Notes: generated from the sequence alone by a model not told the origin. DNA of 64,000 bases from CAUZEO01 sp963578625 (GCA_963578625.1 CAUZEO010000001.1:1-64000); one strand, 5' to 3'. Positions 25,277-33,711 are shown, counted from the first letter of the stretch. Made by a program: numbers and translations.

Positions 25277-26370
25277 CCTGTATTCTCCGTGGGCGGGGGG
25301 ACGATCACCGCTTTGACACCCGCTTTACGGGCCAGGACATCCTTGATGCCCTGCTCGGCGTAGGCCAACTCATAGCGGTGCGTGACAAGTTGCTCCAGGG
25401 GGTATCGATTGCTTTCAAGCAAACGGATGGCCAGGTCAAAACCGTGCGCCTGACCCCAGCCGCCAATCACCGTTAATTCCTTTGCGGGAATCTCATCTTT
25501 GGTAATGGAGATCTGCGCATGTTCACTGTAACCGGCCAGAACAAATCGCCCGCGCCTTCGCAACATCTTAAGTCCCATCTCCACAGCGGCCGGCGCCCCC
25601 GACACCTCGATGGCAAGATCTACCCCCTCGCCGCCGGTGATCTGGCGAACCTGTTCCAATGGATCGCCATCTGCAGCGTTGATGACATGGTCCGCGCCCA
25701 GGGTGTGCGCAAGATCCAGGCGTTCGTCATCACCGCCGGCTCCGATCAGGATCACTTCAGCCCCGGCTTCCTTGGCAACGATGGTACTGCCGATTCCCTG
25801 CACCCCGGGACCGAAAATGGCAACCTTCTCCCCGGGTTGCACGTTCCCGCGTTGCTGCACCCAACGAACCGAGTTTGCCAGCACGGCGGTCAGGACCGCA
25901 CGTTCCACCGGCACATCATTGGAAACACGGTGCGTGATCGAATTGGGATGAATGCATAGATACTGGCTGTAGGCGCCCCACAAATGCGGGGGATCGGCAC
26001 AGGAAAACGAAACGCCATATTGCTTCTCATTCTCACAAAGGTTGTAGGCTCCACCGTGGCACATACGGCAGTACCCGCAGGGAATCAGCACCTCGGGCAA
26101 AAAACGGTCTCCCACCGACAGGCGGCGCCGGGATTGCGCGCGTTCGCCGATAGCCGCCACTTTCCCCACCATCTCGTGGCCCAGGATCAGCGGATAGCGC
26201 GCGTGCGGATGCACGCCGCGGTAGGGCCCCCCGTCGCCACCGGCGCAGATGCCGCACATCTCCACTTCCATCAGCACCCAGTCCGGATCGACCGAGGGAA
26301 CTTCGAACTCCTGAACGCTTCCTTGCCCGGGTTGCTCCAATACGAATGCCTTGGAACTTCTAGCCCGCAT
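25273..26370 (-). CDS. zinc-dependent alcohol dehydrogenase
   Basis: A 365-residue MDR enzyme with both zinc sites. The catalytic ligands are Cys39 (MCGICAGGDGG) and His65-Glu66 (LILGHEMVG). The structural zinc loop has Cys98, 101, 104 and 112 (IPCGYCRMCHGGAYNLC). The Rossmann strand reads FGPGVQGIGSTIVAKEAG. It belongs with threonine or sorbitol dehydrogenase-like enzymes and probably oxidises a polyol or sugar. It overlaps the PPC gene by 4 bp and follows the cyclase gene by 21 bp. Confidence 0.92.
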   Translation of the reverse strand: MRARSSKAFVLEQPGQGSVQEFEVPSVDPDWVLMEVEMCGICAGGDGGPYRGVHPHARYPLILGHEMVGKVAAIGERAQSRRRLSVGDRFLPEVLIPCGYCRMCHGGAYNLCENEKQYGVSFSCADPPHLWGAYSQYLCIHPNSITHRVSNDVPVERAVLTAVLANSVRWVQQRGNVQPGEKVAIFGPGVQGIGSTIVAKEAGAEVILIGAGGDDERLDLAHTLGADHVINAADGDPLEQVRQITGGEGVDLAIEVSGAPAAVEMGLKMLRRRGRFVLAGYSEHAQISITKDEIPAKELTVIGGWGQAHGFDLAIRLLESNRYPLEQLVTHRYELAYAEQGIKDVLARKAGVKAVIVPPPTENTG

Positions 26371-26391
26371 CTTTCACACTTTTATTTCCCA

Positions 26392-27060
26392 TTACTCCAT
26401 CGCCACCACACGCACCGGAAACGCGTCCAATTTCTCTATCACCACGGGGAGCGCGGAGACAAAGACGCGGGTTTTCGATAACTGATCCAACCCGGTTAGA
26501 TTCTCGATCAGCGGCACGCCGGCCCGAAAAATCGTCATGTGAGCTGGTCGTTCCGAATCCTTAGGATTCTCAATGCCCATCGCGTCAGCTCCCAGCAACT
26601 TCATCCCCTCATCCACCAACCATTGCAACGGCTCCGCCGTGAAATAGGGATTGTGCATGTACCGATCGTCGCCATAGTGCCGCGACCAGCCCAGGTTGGC
26701 GAAGACGATATCGCCTTTTCGAATTCCACCGTCCACCGCGGCGGCAGCGTCCTGCACCTGTTGCGCAGAGATCGCACTGCCCGCCGACAACCCGCGCAGG
26801 TCCAGGATCACCGCTTCACCGACGAACGTATCAGGCGGAATGCTCGATAAGTCCAACCCGTCCTCCATGCAGTGCAAGGGGACTTCCACGTGGGTACCGA
26901 TGTGATTGACCATGTTGATGTAGTGCATGATATACCACTGACCCGGCCGCTGGATCACACCGGCGATCCGGTCAGAGTTAACCATCTCCACATCCATCCG
27001 GCGTTTTTCCTTGCCGGGGCTCAGCGGGTGCGAAAGGTCAATGATCCTTTGATATTGCAT
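26392..27060 (-). CDS. cyclase-family hydrolase (kynurenine-formamidase-like)
   Basis: A 222-residue member of the cyclase/kynurenine formamidase-like metal hydrolase family. It begins with the typical RIIDLSHPLSPG. The metal motif HxGTHxDxPxH appears as HIGTHVEVPLH at residues 53-63, so the usual Asp is Glu59. Other family elements are DIVFANLGWS and LLGADAMGIENP. It would hydrolyse an amide, ester or lactone. It is the first gene of the leftward catabolic operon. An AAAAGG site precedes the ATG, with TTGAAC and TTGAATTGACGG in the 200 bp upstream as weak promoter candidates. Confidence 0.88.
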   Translation of the reverse strand: MQYQRIIDLSHPLSPGKEKRRMDVEMVNSDRIAGVIQRPGQWYIMHYINMVNHIGTHVEVPLHCMEDGLDLSSIPPDTFVGEAVILDLRGLSAGSAISAQQVQDAAAAVDGGIRKGDIVFANLGWSRHYGDDRYMHNPYFTAEPLQWLVDEGMKLLGADAMGIENPKDSERPAHMTIFRAGVPLIENLTGLDQLSKTRVFVSALPVVIEKLDAFPVRVVAME

Positions 27061-27399
27061 GCTACCTTTTAAGGTGTGATGTGAACCGTCACGGTCGCAG
27101 TCATGGGTCGGGCAGCAGTGTCCGTCAATTCAAAAGGATCGTTTACAACCTCAGTTCAAGGTCGACACCCAATAATTATATCGTTGAGGCTCGCAGAAAG
27201 ACCACTGCGCAATCCTGAGAGGTAGGAGTTCCATTAGAACCTGTCTGTATTGGCTATTCATACCGGCGGTTGGGGTCCCGATGAGCTTGGCCGATTCGCC
27301 GGTGCCGGAGATCCTGGCCGTGGATTTCGGTTACTGCCATCCGAGCCCGGAAGGCCTGGAGCTGTGGTGGTGTGAAGGCACGTACAAAGTGGGCCGTGA
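27061..27399. other. divergent gap without an intact gene
   Basis: This holds the control region of the leftward operon next to 27060. It includes an ACCGT-C-ACGGT near-palindrome at about 27089-27099. From about 27280 it holds frame-broken codons that probably belong to the 5' part of the DUF4091 remnant. I found no complete gene. Confidence 0.4.
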
Positions 27400-27810
27400 G
27401 AGGCCCCACGCCATTCGCAACCCACCTGGACGACGGCCATGGCCATCTCCCCGAATGCACATGCCTTCGGCAATGGAGACGGACTGCTGCTCTATCCGCC
27501 GTCCCGCGGCGTCCCGGACGATCCGATTATCGCGGGACCCATCAACTCCATTCGATGGGAAAACATCCGGGAAGGCTTGGAGGACAAGGAGTATTTCTGG
27601 CTGTTGGAACGCCAATTGGAACAGGTTCGGACACCGGCCCCTCTTGACGACAACGCCAAGGAGGCAATCCGCGAAGGAGAGGCGGCACTGGACTCTGTCA
27701 ACAGGCTCGTTCGGAGCTTGATCGACTACGAGACCGATCCCGGGAAACTCTACGCAGCACGCTCACTACTGGCGCATGCCATCGAAAATCTTTCCTTCAT
27801 CTCGAATTGA
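27400..27810 (+). pseudogene. C-terminal remnant of a DUF4091 glycosidase-type protein
   Basis: About 136 codons carry the end of a DUF4091 domain, the C-terminal part of GH123-like proteins. It is recognised by FGNGDGLLLYP, then GPINSIRWENIREGLEDKEY and FWLLERQLEQV, followed by a helical tail. The frame is closed by a TGA just upstream (27397) and no ATG or ribosome-binding site suits a 130-residue protein. The catalytic barrel is missing. Upstream codons in other frames look like broken pieces of the same gene. It ends 52 bp before the next remnant. Confidence 0.75.
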
Positions 27811-27862
27811 TATTACCACTGTCGACGCCGTTAATGGCCTTGAATCCCACAGGAGATTTTAC

Positions 27863-28440
27863 GTGAAACGATTTTTGCCCACAGGTCTGCTTATCGGATT
27901 CGCCTCTTCGGTTCTCGCCGCGAACCCGCTCGACGATGACCTGCGGTCGGTCGCCGACTTTGGCGCGGCAGGAGATGGGAAGGCGGACGATACGAAAGCG
28001 CTCCAGGCGGCCATCGATGCCATTCCGGCCGCCGGCGGCATCGTCTTTCTCCCCGTCGGCATCTACCGAACGACCGCGCCGATCCGGCTGCGGCCGCAGT
28101 TGCGGTTGATGGGGGCCACGCGAAGATCATGGGGTTCCGCACCGGGATCCGGGACCGCGGCGCGGGCATGAATGTGATCCAGGGCAACATGATCGACACG
28201 CAGGAGAAGGAAGGAATCGGGATCGACATGCATCCGGCGGAAGGGGCCCGTCCCAGCGTGGTCTCCGCCAACGTGATCGTGGCCGTCCGCGCCGGAATCC
28301 TCCGCCGCGAAAACGACCGCAACATTTATACCGGAAACGCCATGACGGACATGGAAGCTGGAAAGGGGCACCAATGAAATCCGGGACCTCTGGACCGGCA
28401 ACAGCGTCGCGTTCCTCATCGGCTCCAGCCTCGTGTGTAT
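27863..28440 (+). pseudogene. pectate-lyase-3-like beta-helix protein, internal deletion
   Basis: A GTG start with an AGGAG site at about 27851 begins a signal peptide (MKRFLPTGLLIGFASSVLAA). Then comes the standard start of a right-handed beta-helix protein (SVADFGAAGDGKADDTKALQ, AAGGIVFLPVGIYRTTAPI). At about 28115-28130 this frame loses meaning. In another frame (28129-28377) the sequence continues as late beta-helix rungs (NVIQGNMIDTQEKEGIGIDM, VVSANVIVAVRAGILRR, NIYTGNAM). A third frame carries NEIRDLWTGNSVAFLIGSS to about 28440. A family member would be 400 or more residues; only the two ends survive. Cause inferred: internal deletion followed by frameshift. Confidence 0.8.
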
Positions 28441-28449
28441 TCCTTGAAA

Positions 28450-28702
28450 TTAAGCAAACTTCAGAAAAGCTTCCTCGCACGTCAGCTCGTAAATCCGCAC
28501 GTCCGTCGCCGGCAGGGCGGCGAGGAGCTTGACTCAATCACGGATCCAATGGTCTCCTGCACCACCTTCAAAAAATTCACAGGCGGAAACGGCCGGCCCC
28601 GGATGAAGTCGTTGCGGTAGCTCATGCCCCAGGGCAAGTCGTCGCGCTTGTGCCAAACATAGTCCGGCCGCTTGTCATTCGCCCAGAATACCGGCGTGAC
28701 GT
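28450..28702 (-). pseudogene. fossil of the ~735-residue family, copy D
   Basis: On the minus strand this reads PVFWANDKRPDYVWHKRDD, then LPWGMSYRNDFIRGRPFPPV and NFLKVVQETIGSVIES. It then jumps directly, in a new frame, to LLAALPATDVRIYELTCEEA and FLKFA with a stop at 28450. Compared with copies A and C, the ~55 residues between SVIES and LLAAL are deleted, and everything before PVFWAN (about residue 590) is missing. It abuts the beta-helix remnant on one side and a palindromic repeat (28707-28750) on the other. The fossil is closer to copies A and C than to copy B. Confidence 0.9.
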
Positions 28703-28706
28703 GGGG

Positions 28707-28750
28707 TTTACTCCGCGTCTGTGGGCGCGGACTTCAGTCCGCAGTGAGCA
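28707..28750. repeat. GCGGACTTCAGTCCGC palindromic repeat
   Basis: This contains CGCGTCTGTGG, two bases, then the palindrome GCGGACTTCAGTCCGC (7-bp arms, 2-base centre) and AGTG. The same element in opposite orientation lies at 53125-53165. Both copies touch the broken edge of a truncated gene (copy D here, the MBL fragment there). Confidence 0.8.
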
Positions 28751-28794
28751 AAAAAAGAGGCGGGTCACAAACCCGTGCAGTAGTCGTGCCCGCC
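28750..28794 (-). terminator. probable intrinsic terminator
   Basis: On the minus strand a GC-rich hairpin (outer arms GGCGGG/CCCGCC, inner CGGGT/ACCCG) is followed by CTC and seven T. It lies about 60-100 bp after the stop of the membrane-anchored protein at 28854. Confidence 0.5.
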
Positions 28795-28853
28795 GACCCC
28801 GAAGGGTTGAGGCCCAGGAGCGCGATCATGGGGGAATGTTAACTTGCGAAGGT

Positions 28854-29534
28854 TCAGTATAGAAGCTCGTCCATGTTATCCGCAGTGTAGACTTGGTAGA
28901 TGGCGTCGAATTCTTCGTACAGGTTCGCAAATTCTATGTCCGGATCATCAGGCGCATCCTGGCGTGTAAAAATGGCCATCTCTATTACGCCTTGGCGCAG
29001 CAGCGCCGTAGGTCTGAACATCGGATCAAAGAATCGGGGAATAATAATCGGGGGGACAGACTCCGGTATGGAATTCAGTATCGCGAGATCGGCCATGGGC
29101 GCACCCACGAGGGAAACGATTGCAGCAACATCCGGATTCGCTTCTCCAATCCTGATGTAATCGTCGACGGTCATTCTGCTCTCAGCCACCATAGGCACGC
29201 CACGCTCTTGTGTGTCCCCCTGAAGCGTCTCCGACGCCACAATGTGTATGCCGGATTCCTTCAATGCCATTTCGAATACTTTGTCATGCTGCACGAACGT
29301 ATCCTCGACGGTTTTCTTGTCATGTATAAGCAGAACGACGCGCGCGCCTTGACCAAGATATTCGCCCGTCTTTTCTGCAGCGATGCGCCCGAACTCCACA
29401 AACCTGTCGTCGAACACCTTGGCGCTCTGTTGCGACCCCGATTTCAGGATCGAAATCAGACTGATGATGATGATCAGGATTGCGATGACGACGACAATCG
29501 GGGCCTTCTCTGTACTCATCTTAGACCATGGCAT
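28854..29534 (-). CDS. membrane-anchored protein of unknown family
   Basis: A 226-residue protein. GGAG lies 10 bases before the ATG at 29534; another ATG follows five codons later. One hydrophobic segment (PIVVVIAILIIIISLISIL, residues about 12-30) should anchor it in the inner membrane with the rest outside. The soluble part alternates strands and helices: GARVVLLIHDKKTVED, ESGIHIVASETLQGD, then DYIRIGEANPDVAAIVSLVG. It resembles a Rossmann-like or periplasmic-binding half domain, but I recognise no family. It is the only apparently intact gene between several remnants (27400-30231) and has its own likely terminator. Confidence 0.65.
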   Translation of the reverse strand: MPWSKMSTEKAPIVVVIAILIIIISLISILKSGSQQSAKVFDDRFVEFGRIAAEKTGEYLGQGARVVLLIHDKKTVEDTFVQHDKVFEMALKESGIHIVASETLQGDTQERGVPMVAESRMTVDDYIRIGEANPDVAAIVSLVGAPMADLAILNSIPESVPPIIIPRFFDPMFRPTALLRQGVIEMAIFTRQDAPDDPDIEFANLYEEFDAIYQVYTADNMDELLY

Positions 29535-29681
29535 TTTGATTCATCTCCATTTTGCTGTGTAGCCGCACCGTCCAAGTAACGCATAGCAGGGCCTCCAGGC
29601 GATAAGCAAGCACGTTCCACGCACCGTCAAGCTCATGGGGGCACGGTCTTTCCCTTTGCTGGTCGACCAGCTTATCCTCGG

Positions 29682-30231
29682 TTGGGTTATGGGCCGCGGC
29701 TTGTGACTGCTTGGACTCTTATGGCAGTGGCGATCGGATGGGCGCCGTTCGCGTACGGCGCAGGGAGCAATACGGTCGGGCGTATCTGCAGCACGACCAA
29801 TGTTTCGCCCGGCTATACGCTGTTTTCCACCTTGCGGTACACCAACACCTATCTCGTCGACATGGAGGGAGATATTGTCCACTTGTGGCGCTCCGGTTTT
29901 CCCGCGGGCAACACGCATTACCTCCGCGAGAACGGCAACCTGGTGCGGGCCGCCGATCCGGGAAGCACCCATTTTGTCATCTGCGGCGATGCCGGCGCGG
30001 TGCAGGAGTTCGCCTGGGAGGGGAATTTGCTGTGGGAATTCCACTACAACGACGAGAACGTTCGCGCCCACCATGACATCGCGCTGCTGCCCAACAGCAA
30101 CATCCTGATGATTGCCTGGGAACGGAAATCGAACGCAACAAGCCATCGGCACCCTGACTCATTTTACCGACACGGATCCCGTACGTGCCAACCAGAGCCC
30201 ACCCTTCTACCAGGTCGTCGCGAGGCCGTGA
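29682..30231 (+). pseudogene. arylsulfotransferase-like gene with a ~380-residue deletion
   Basis: The first ~150 codons carry a signal peptide (WTLMAVAIGWAPFAYG) and the N-terminal repeats seen in the intact paralogue next door (NTVGRICSTTNVSPGYTLFS, YLVDMEGDIVHLWRS, EFAWEGNLLWEFHYN, HHDIALLPNSNILMI). At about 30140 the meaningful frame changes, and from 30142 it reads AIGTLTHFTDTDPVRANQ and ends PFYQVVARP with a stop at 30231. This is exactly the C-terminal end of the paralogue (AIGTRTHFTDTDPLRINQ). About 380 residues between are missing. The start (TTG at 29682 or GTG at 29703) is uncertain. Confidence 0.88.
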
Positions 30232-30449
30232 CCTGAGTATAAGCCTTTGTGGGCCGGGAGGGAGGGGTCTCCAAGAGAGCATCCATTGTGAAATTTGCAA
30301 GAGTCGTGTAGAATAAATGGATGATAGTATCCTGTCTTGGACCTTCCTGCCGGGACGAGGTGCCGCACAAGGTGCCGTGTCCGCTCCCATCTGGCCGTCG
30401 TCTTTCTTGTCACCCTTTCCGGAACAGGTGCCGGCGATTGTTGGCGTGG

Positions 30450-32006
30450 ATGGCTACGGCGACCGCCGCCGCACTCGCGCTGTCGACGCCTGCCAACGGT
30501 GGCGGTGTCAACACCGTCGGCCTCATATCCAGTACGCCCGACGCCTCGCCCGGGTACACGCTATTCACTTGCCTTGTCTATAACGATGCATACCTAGTCA
30601 ATGTAGAAGGACAAATCGTTCACTCTTGGCGAAGCCCATACGCTTTTTCCTTGGCGCCGTATCTCAAGGAGAACGGCAACATGCTCAAATATTCCCTCCG
30701 GGCGCCCATGCAGGAATTTGACTGGGACGGAAATCTGCTCTGGGAGTATCACTATGAGAGTGCAAGCGTTACCATGCATCACGACATCGCGATTCTCCCC
30801 AACGGCAACATCCTGGTGATCGCCGACGAGACAAAGTCAAACGCCGAGGCGATCGCGACAGGTCGAAGGCCCATTTTTTCAAGTGCCGTCGATGCACTGC
30901 ATGTTGTCGAATTGATGCCGGTCGGTTCGAACAGTGCAACCATCGTCTGGGAATGGCACATCTGGGATCACCTGATTCAGGACTTCGATACGAACCAGGC
31001 GAACTTCGGCGTGGTGGCGGATCATCCCGAACGGGTCGACATCAACTTCGGTGAGCTCAATTATCAAGATTGGCTCCATGCCAATTCCATTGATTATAAC
31101 GAATCATACGATCAAATCATCTTGAGTATTCGTACCTTCAGCGAGTTCTGGGTTATCGATCACAGCACGACCACGGCGGAGGCCGCAGGACACACCGGAG
31201 GCAACAGCGGGAAGGGAGGCGACCTGCTGTACCGGTGGGGAAATCCCCTGGCGTATGACCGCGGGGCACAGGCGGATCAAAAGTTGTTTAAACAGCATGA
31301 CGCGCAATGGATCCCGCAGGGGAAGCCCGGCGCCGGAAATATTCTGGTGTTTAATAACGGCGCCGGCCGCCCGGGTGGCCACAGCTCAGTCGAAGAAATC
31401 GCCCCCCCGGTAGACGGGAACGGGTGGTACACCAACCCGCTGCCGGGCGCCGCGTTTGGACCGGCAGCGCCGGTGTGGAGCTACACCGCCACCCCGCCGG
31501 GGAGCCTGTTCAGTTTTACTTTATCAGGAGCCGATCGCCAACCCAACGGGAATACCCTCATCTGCGATGGGGATGCGGGAACCTTTCTGGAAGTGACCAT
31601 GAACGGCGAGCTGGTGTGGCATTATGTCAGTCCAGTCAACGGGTCGGGACCGATGCCCCAGGGCTCGCATCTCGTGGAGAGTAGCACGTTCAGAGCCGAT
31701 CGCTATCCGCCGGACTTTCCGGCATTTGCAGGGCGGGATCTTACCCCGAACGGTACCCTGGAATGGGACGCTTCCGACGCATTCCAGTTTCAACAGGTCG
31801 GCCGAACGGCATCCGAAGTGAATTTGTCCTGGGCAAGTCTACCGGAGTCGACGTATCAGGTACAATACGCGCTGTCGCTGGAAACCCCCGGGTGGACGAC
31901 CATCTCCACGCAGACCGCCATCGGCACACGGACTCATTTCACGGACACCGATCCCCTTCGCATCAACCAGGCCGTGTCCTGCTATAGGGTGCTCGAATCA
32001 CCATGA
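30450..32006 (+). CDS. secreted arylsulfotransferase-like protein
   Basis: A protein of about 518 residues from the ATG at 30450; the frame is open to 30321. A hydrophobic Ala-rich signal follows the start (MATATAAALALSTPANG). The body has the propeller-type repeats of arylsulfotransferase-like proteins: YLVNVEGQIVHSWRS, EFDWDGNLLWEYHYES, HHDIAILPNGNILVIADE, DWLHANSIDYNESYDQIILS, KQHDAQWIPQG and HGELVWHY-type strands. The last ~70 residues are the beta domain frequent at the end of verrucomicrobial secreted proteins (VNLSWASLPESTYQVQYAL, PGWTTISTQTAIG). PAPS-independent sulfotransferases move sulfate between aryl groups; whether this one does is unproven. A perfect hairpin follows the stop by 20 bp. 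Confidence 0.8.
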   Translation: MATATAAALALSTPANGGGVNTVGLISSTPDASPGYTLFTCLVYNDAYLVNVEGQIVHSWRSPYAFSLAPYLKENGNMLKYSLRAPMQEFDWDGNLLWEYHYESASVTMHHDIAILPNGNILVIADETKSNAEAIATGRRPIFSSAVDALHVVELMPVGSNSATIVWEWHIWDHLIQDFDTNQANFGVVADHPERVDINFGELNYQDWLHANSIDYNESYDQIILSIRTFSEFWVIDHSTTTAEAAGHTGGNSGKGGDLLYRWGNPLAYDRGAQADQKLFKQHDAQWIPQGKPGAGNILVFNNGAGRPGGHSSVEEIAPPVDGNGWYTNPLPGAAFGPAAPVWSYTATPPGSLFSFTLSGADRQPNGNTLICDGDAGTFLEVTMNGELVWHYVSPVNGSGPMPQGSHLVESSTFRADRYPPDFPAFAGRDLTPNGTLEWDASDAFQFQQVGRTASEVNLSWASLPESTYQVQYALSLETPGWTTISTQTAIGTRTHFTDTDPLRINQAVSCYRVLESP

Positions 32007-32026
32007 CCCGCCTTGGTTCACGACAA

Positions 32027-32059
32027 AAAGCGGGGCGGGTCTCTTGGACCCGCCCCGCT
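32027..32059 (-). terminator. intrinsic terminator between convergent genes
   Basis: A 14-bp perfect stem (AAGCGGGGCGGGTC / GACCCGCCCCGCTT) with a 5-base loop. Read leftward it runs into TTTTT, so it terminates the LamG gene at 32087. It may also stop transcription from the arylsulfotransferase gene. A close copy is at 33712-33741. Confidence 0.85.
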
Positions 32060-32086
32060 TGAAGTTCAATTTCTGTGTAAGGTTAC

Positions 32087-32980
32087 TTACCGTCGGCGAC
32101 GAATCGCGAGGAGCAATCCGCCAAGGCCTAACAGGGCCAGGGTCCCGGGTTCGGGAATACTCATGTAAGTCTGAACCTCGCTCTGAGTCAGGAGACCGTC
32201 GAAGACCCTCAGTTCATCAATTTTGCCGAGGAATCCGCGGCCGGCGCCGGTGTGGGCATCGTGTCCACCGACTACGAAGTTTCCGCCCCAGTCTTGATCT
32301 ATCCCTCCAAATCCCTGGGTGTCCTCCAGTACACCATTCACGTAGAGATGTTTTTCGTCCGAATCACTGTCCCACGTGGCTGCAACGTGAACCCATTCCT
32401 CCACGGCAAGTAGTCCGGATCCGCGGGCGGAGGCGACGTCACCGGCGGCTCTCAATTCAACACGCATGCCCGTATAGTTATGCTGATTGTGCACGACGTA
32501 ATTGAACGGATCGTTCCCCTTGACGACAATCCAGTTGGCATTATCCGGGTTGTTGAGGGCGTTATCGTTACCGTATCCAGTACCGTCACCGTCGGTACCC
32601 CCGTCTTGCCTCATCCAGAACATGATTGATCCGCGGTTAGCCAACGCAAACGACGCATCATCTCCGAAGTACACGACGTCGCCAGTCGGACCTATAGGCA
32701 TCCGGTCTCTCCGGGTCCCATGCACGGGAGGATCGTCGGCGATGCCGTCACCTCGTACGCCGTGGAACTGGAGGCCGCCCCCGCTATGTCCTGTGGTCCA
32801 GTCCGAGTCGCTCTTCATGAACGAGAACTCCCCATGCTGAGGATTGGTGGCCACCTGGTCGAAGACGTTCGTTCCCGAGCCTTCGTTGAAGTTGTAATAG
32901 TGAGTCATGGTCACGCCACCCGCCTGGGCTATTCCTGCCGCGGCGAGAAACATAACGGTTACCGTTAGCATTTTCTTCAT
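32087..32980 (-). CDS. LamG-domain protein with PEP-CTERM sorting tail
   Basis: A 297-residue secreted protein with a strong AAGGAGAGA site. The signal peptide is MKKMLTVTVMFLAAAGIAQA. The rest is a LamG/concanavalin-like sandwich: MTHYYNFNEGSGTNVFDQV, SIMFWMRQDGGTDGDG, NNPDNANWIV, EEWVHVAATWD, HLYVNGVLEDT and GRGFLGKIDELRVFDG. It ends in a classical PEP-CTERM: IPEPGTLALLG, a short hydrophobic segment and AIRRRR. Such tails are cut and anchored by an exosortase, which is not in this window. It is one of three adjacent paralogues and the only one that still has the tail. It is likely displayed outside the cell; the binding partner is unknown. Confidence 0.9.
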   Translation of the reverse strand: MKKMLTVTVMFLAAAGIAQAGGVTMTHYYNFNEGSGTNVFDQVATNPQHGEFSFMKSDSDWTTGHSGGGLQFHGVRGDGIADDPPVHGTRRDRMPIGPTGDVVYFGDDASFALANRGSIMFWMRQDGGTDGDGTGYGNDNALNNPDNANWIVVKGNDPFNYVVHNQHNYTGMRVELRAAGDVASARGSGLLAVEEWVHVAATWDSDSDEKHLYVNGVLEDTQGFGGIDQDWGGNFVVGGHDAHTGAGRGFLGKIDELRVFDGLLTQSEVQTYMSIPEPGTLALLGLGGLLLAIRRRR

Positions 32981-33192
32981 TTTGCCAGTCTCTCCTTACT
33001 TTTTGCTACTTTTCGCCTGTTGGCGACAAACCACGCCTTAACTTCCTTCTCCGCACTACTTTACTACTTGCTTCACCATCTTCTGACTCCCCCTAGTCCT
33101 TATCTATAATTTCACGACGGTAACCTGTCCGAATTTCCCTGTTCCGTCAAGACCTTATCTTTTTTTTTTTGCAACCAGTCATCTTGGCACTT

Positions 33193-33223
33193 ATTAACAG
33201 CCAAGCTGTCAGCAACCTGTCAA
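33193..33223 (-). promoter_or_regulatory. possible sigma-70-type promoter for the PEP-CTERM gene
   Basis: On the minus strand TTGACA (33223-33218), an 18-bp spacer and TGTTAAT (33199-33193) lie about 210 bp before the start codon at 32980. The -35 is perfect and the -10 is fair. This is a pattern match only. Confidence 0.3.
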
Positions 33224-33395
33224 TAACCTCTCAGAAATGCCCCTTTTTCGTTAAAATCTTATCGTCTTTTTTTACTATCAGGGGGTTGAGGGGGGCAGGG
33301 AGCGAAAAAATCCTTGACTCATCGCAGGGTGTTTGGCCTAACGGAAGCTTCAAAACCGCCCTGTAGTAGAGGGTATCCTCGCCCGGACTGGGGGG

Positions 33396-33419
33396 GGGCC
33401 TTTCGTTCAAGAAAGGCCC
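33396..33419. terminator. hairpin after a G-run, possible terminator
   Basis: A 9-bp perfect stem (GGGCCTTTC / GAAAGGCCC) with a 6-base loop, preceded by a run of G and with no T-run. It may be a terminator or a transcript-processing structure. No gene ends immediately beside it. Confidence 0.35.
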
Positions 33420-33491
33420 TGATCATCATAATGCCGGAATTTCCGTGAATATTTTGATTTCCGCTAAATGGAAGTGCATACACGGCCGCGT

Positions 33492-33622
33492 GTAGCTTGG
33501 TCCTCCAAGCCCGAGCCGGGGCAAGCGATGGTCATGATGTGGCGAATGCCTTGAGGCTTGCTCCAGCATTCGCTTTCCATGATCTCCTCCTGCCCGGGGT
33601 CGGGCTTGGAAACCCAACCTAC
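33492..33622. repeat. 131-bp palindromic repeat element, copy 1
   Basis: The left end has GTAGCTTGGTCCTCCAAGCC and the right end CGGGCTTGGAAACCCAAC followed by CTAC, so the ends are inverted copies and each end can also fold on itself. Inside are nested arms (GCGAATGC / GCATTCGC). The same ends bound the element at 57283-57404. It is non-coding and looks like a REP/MITE-type unit. Confidence 0.7.
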
Positions 33623-33711
33623 TTTTCGCGAATGGGATAGCTTCTAGTATTGAAGCCACTTCATCGGGCCGTCGTCGCAAAGAACGCTTGAATTACTCGC
33701 AATAAACAAAA

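Noticed and set aside
33162..33171. T10 run as a terminator
   Set aside because: There is no stable hairpin directly before it on the relevant strand.
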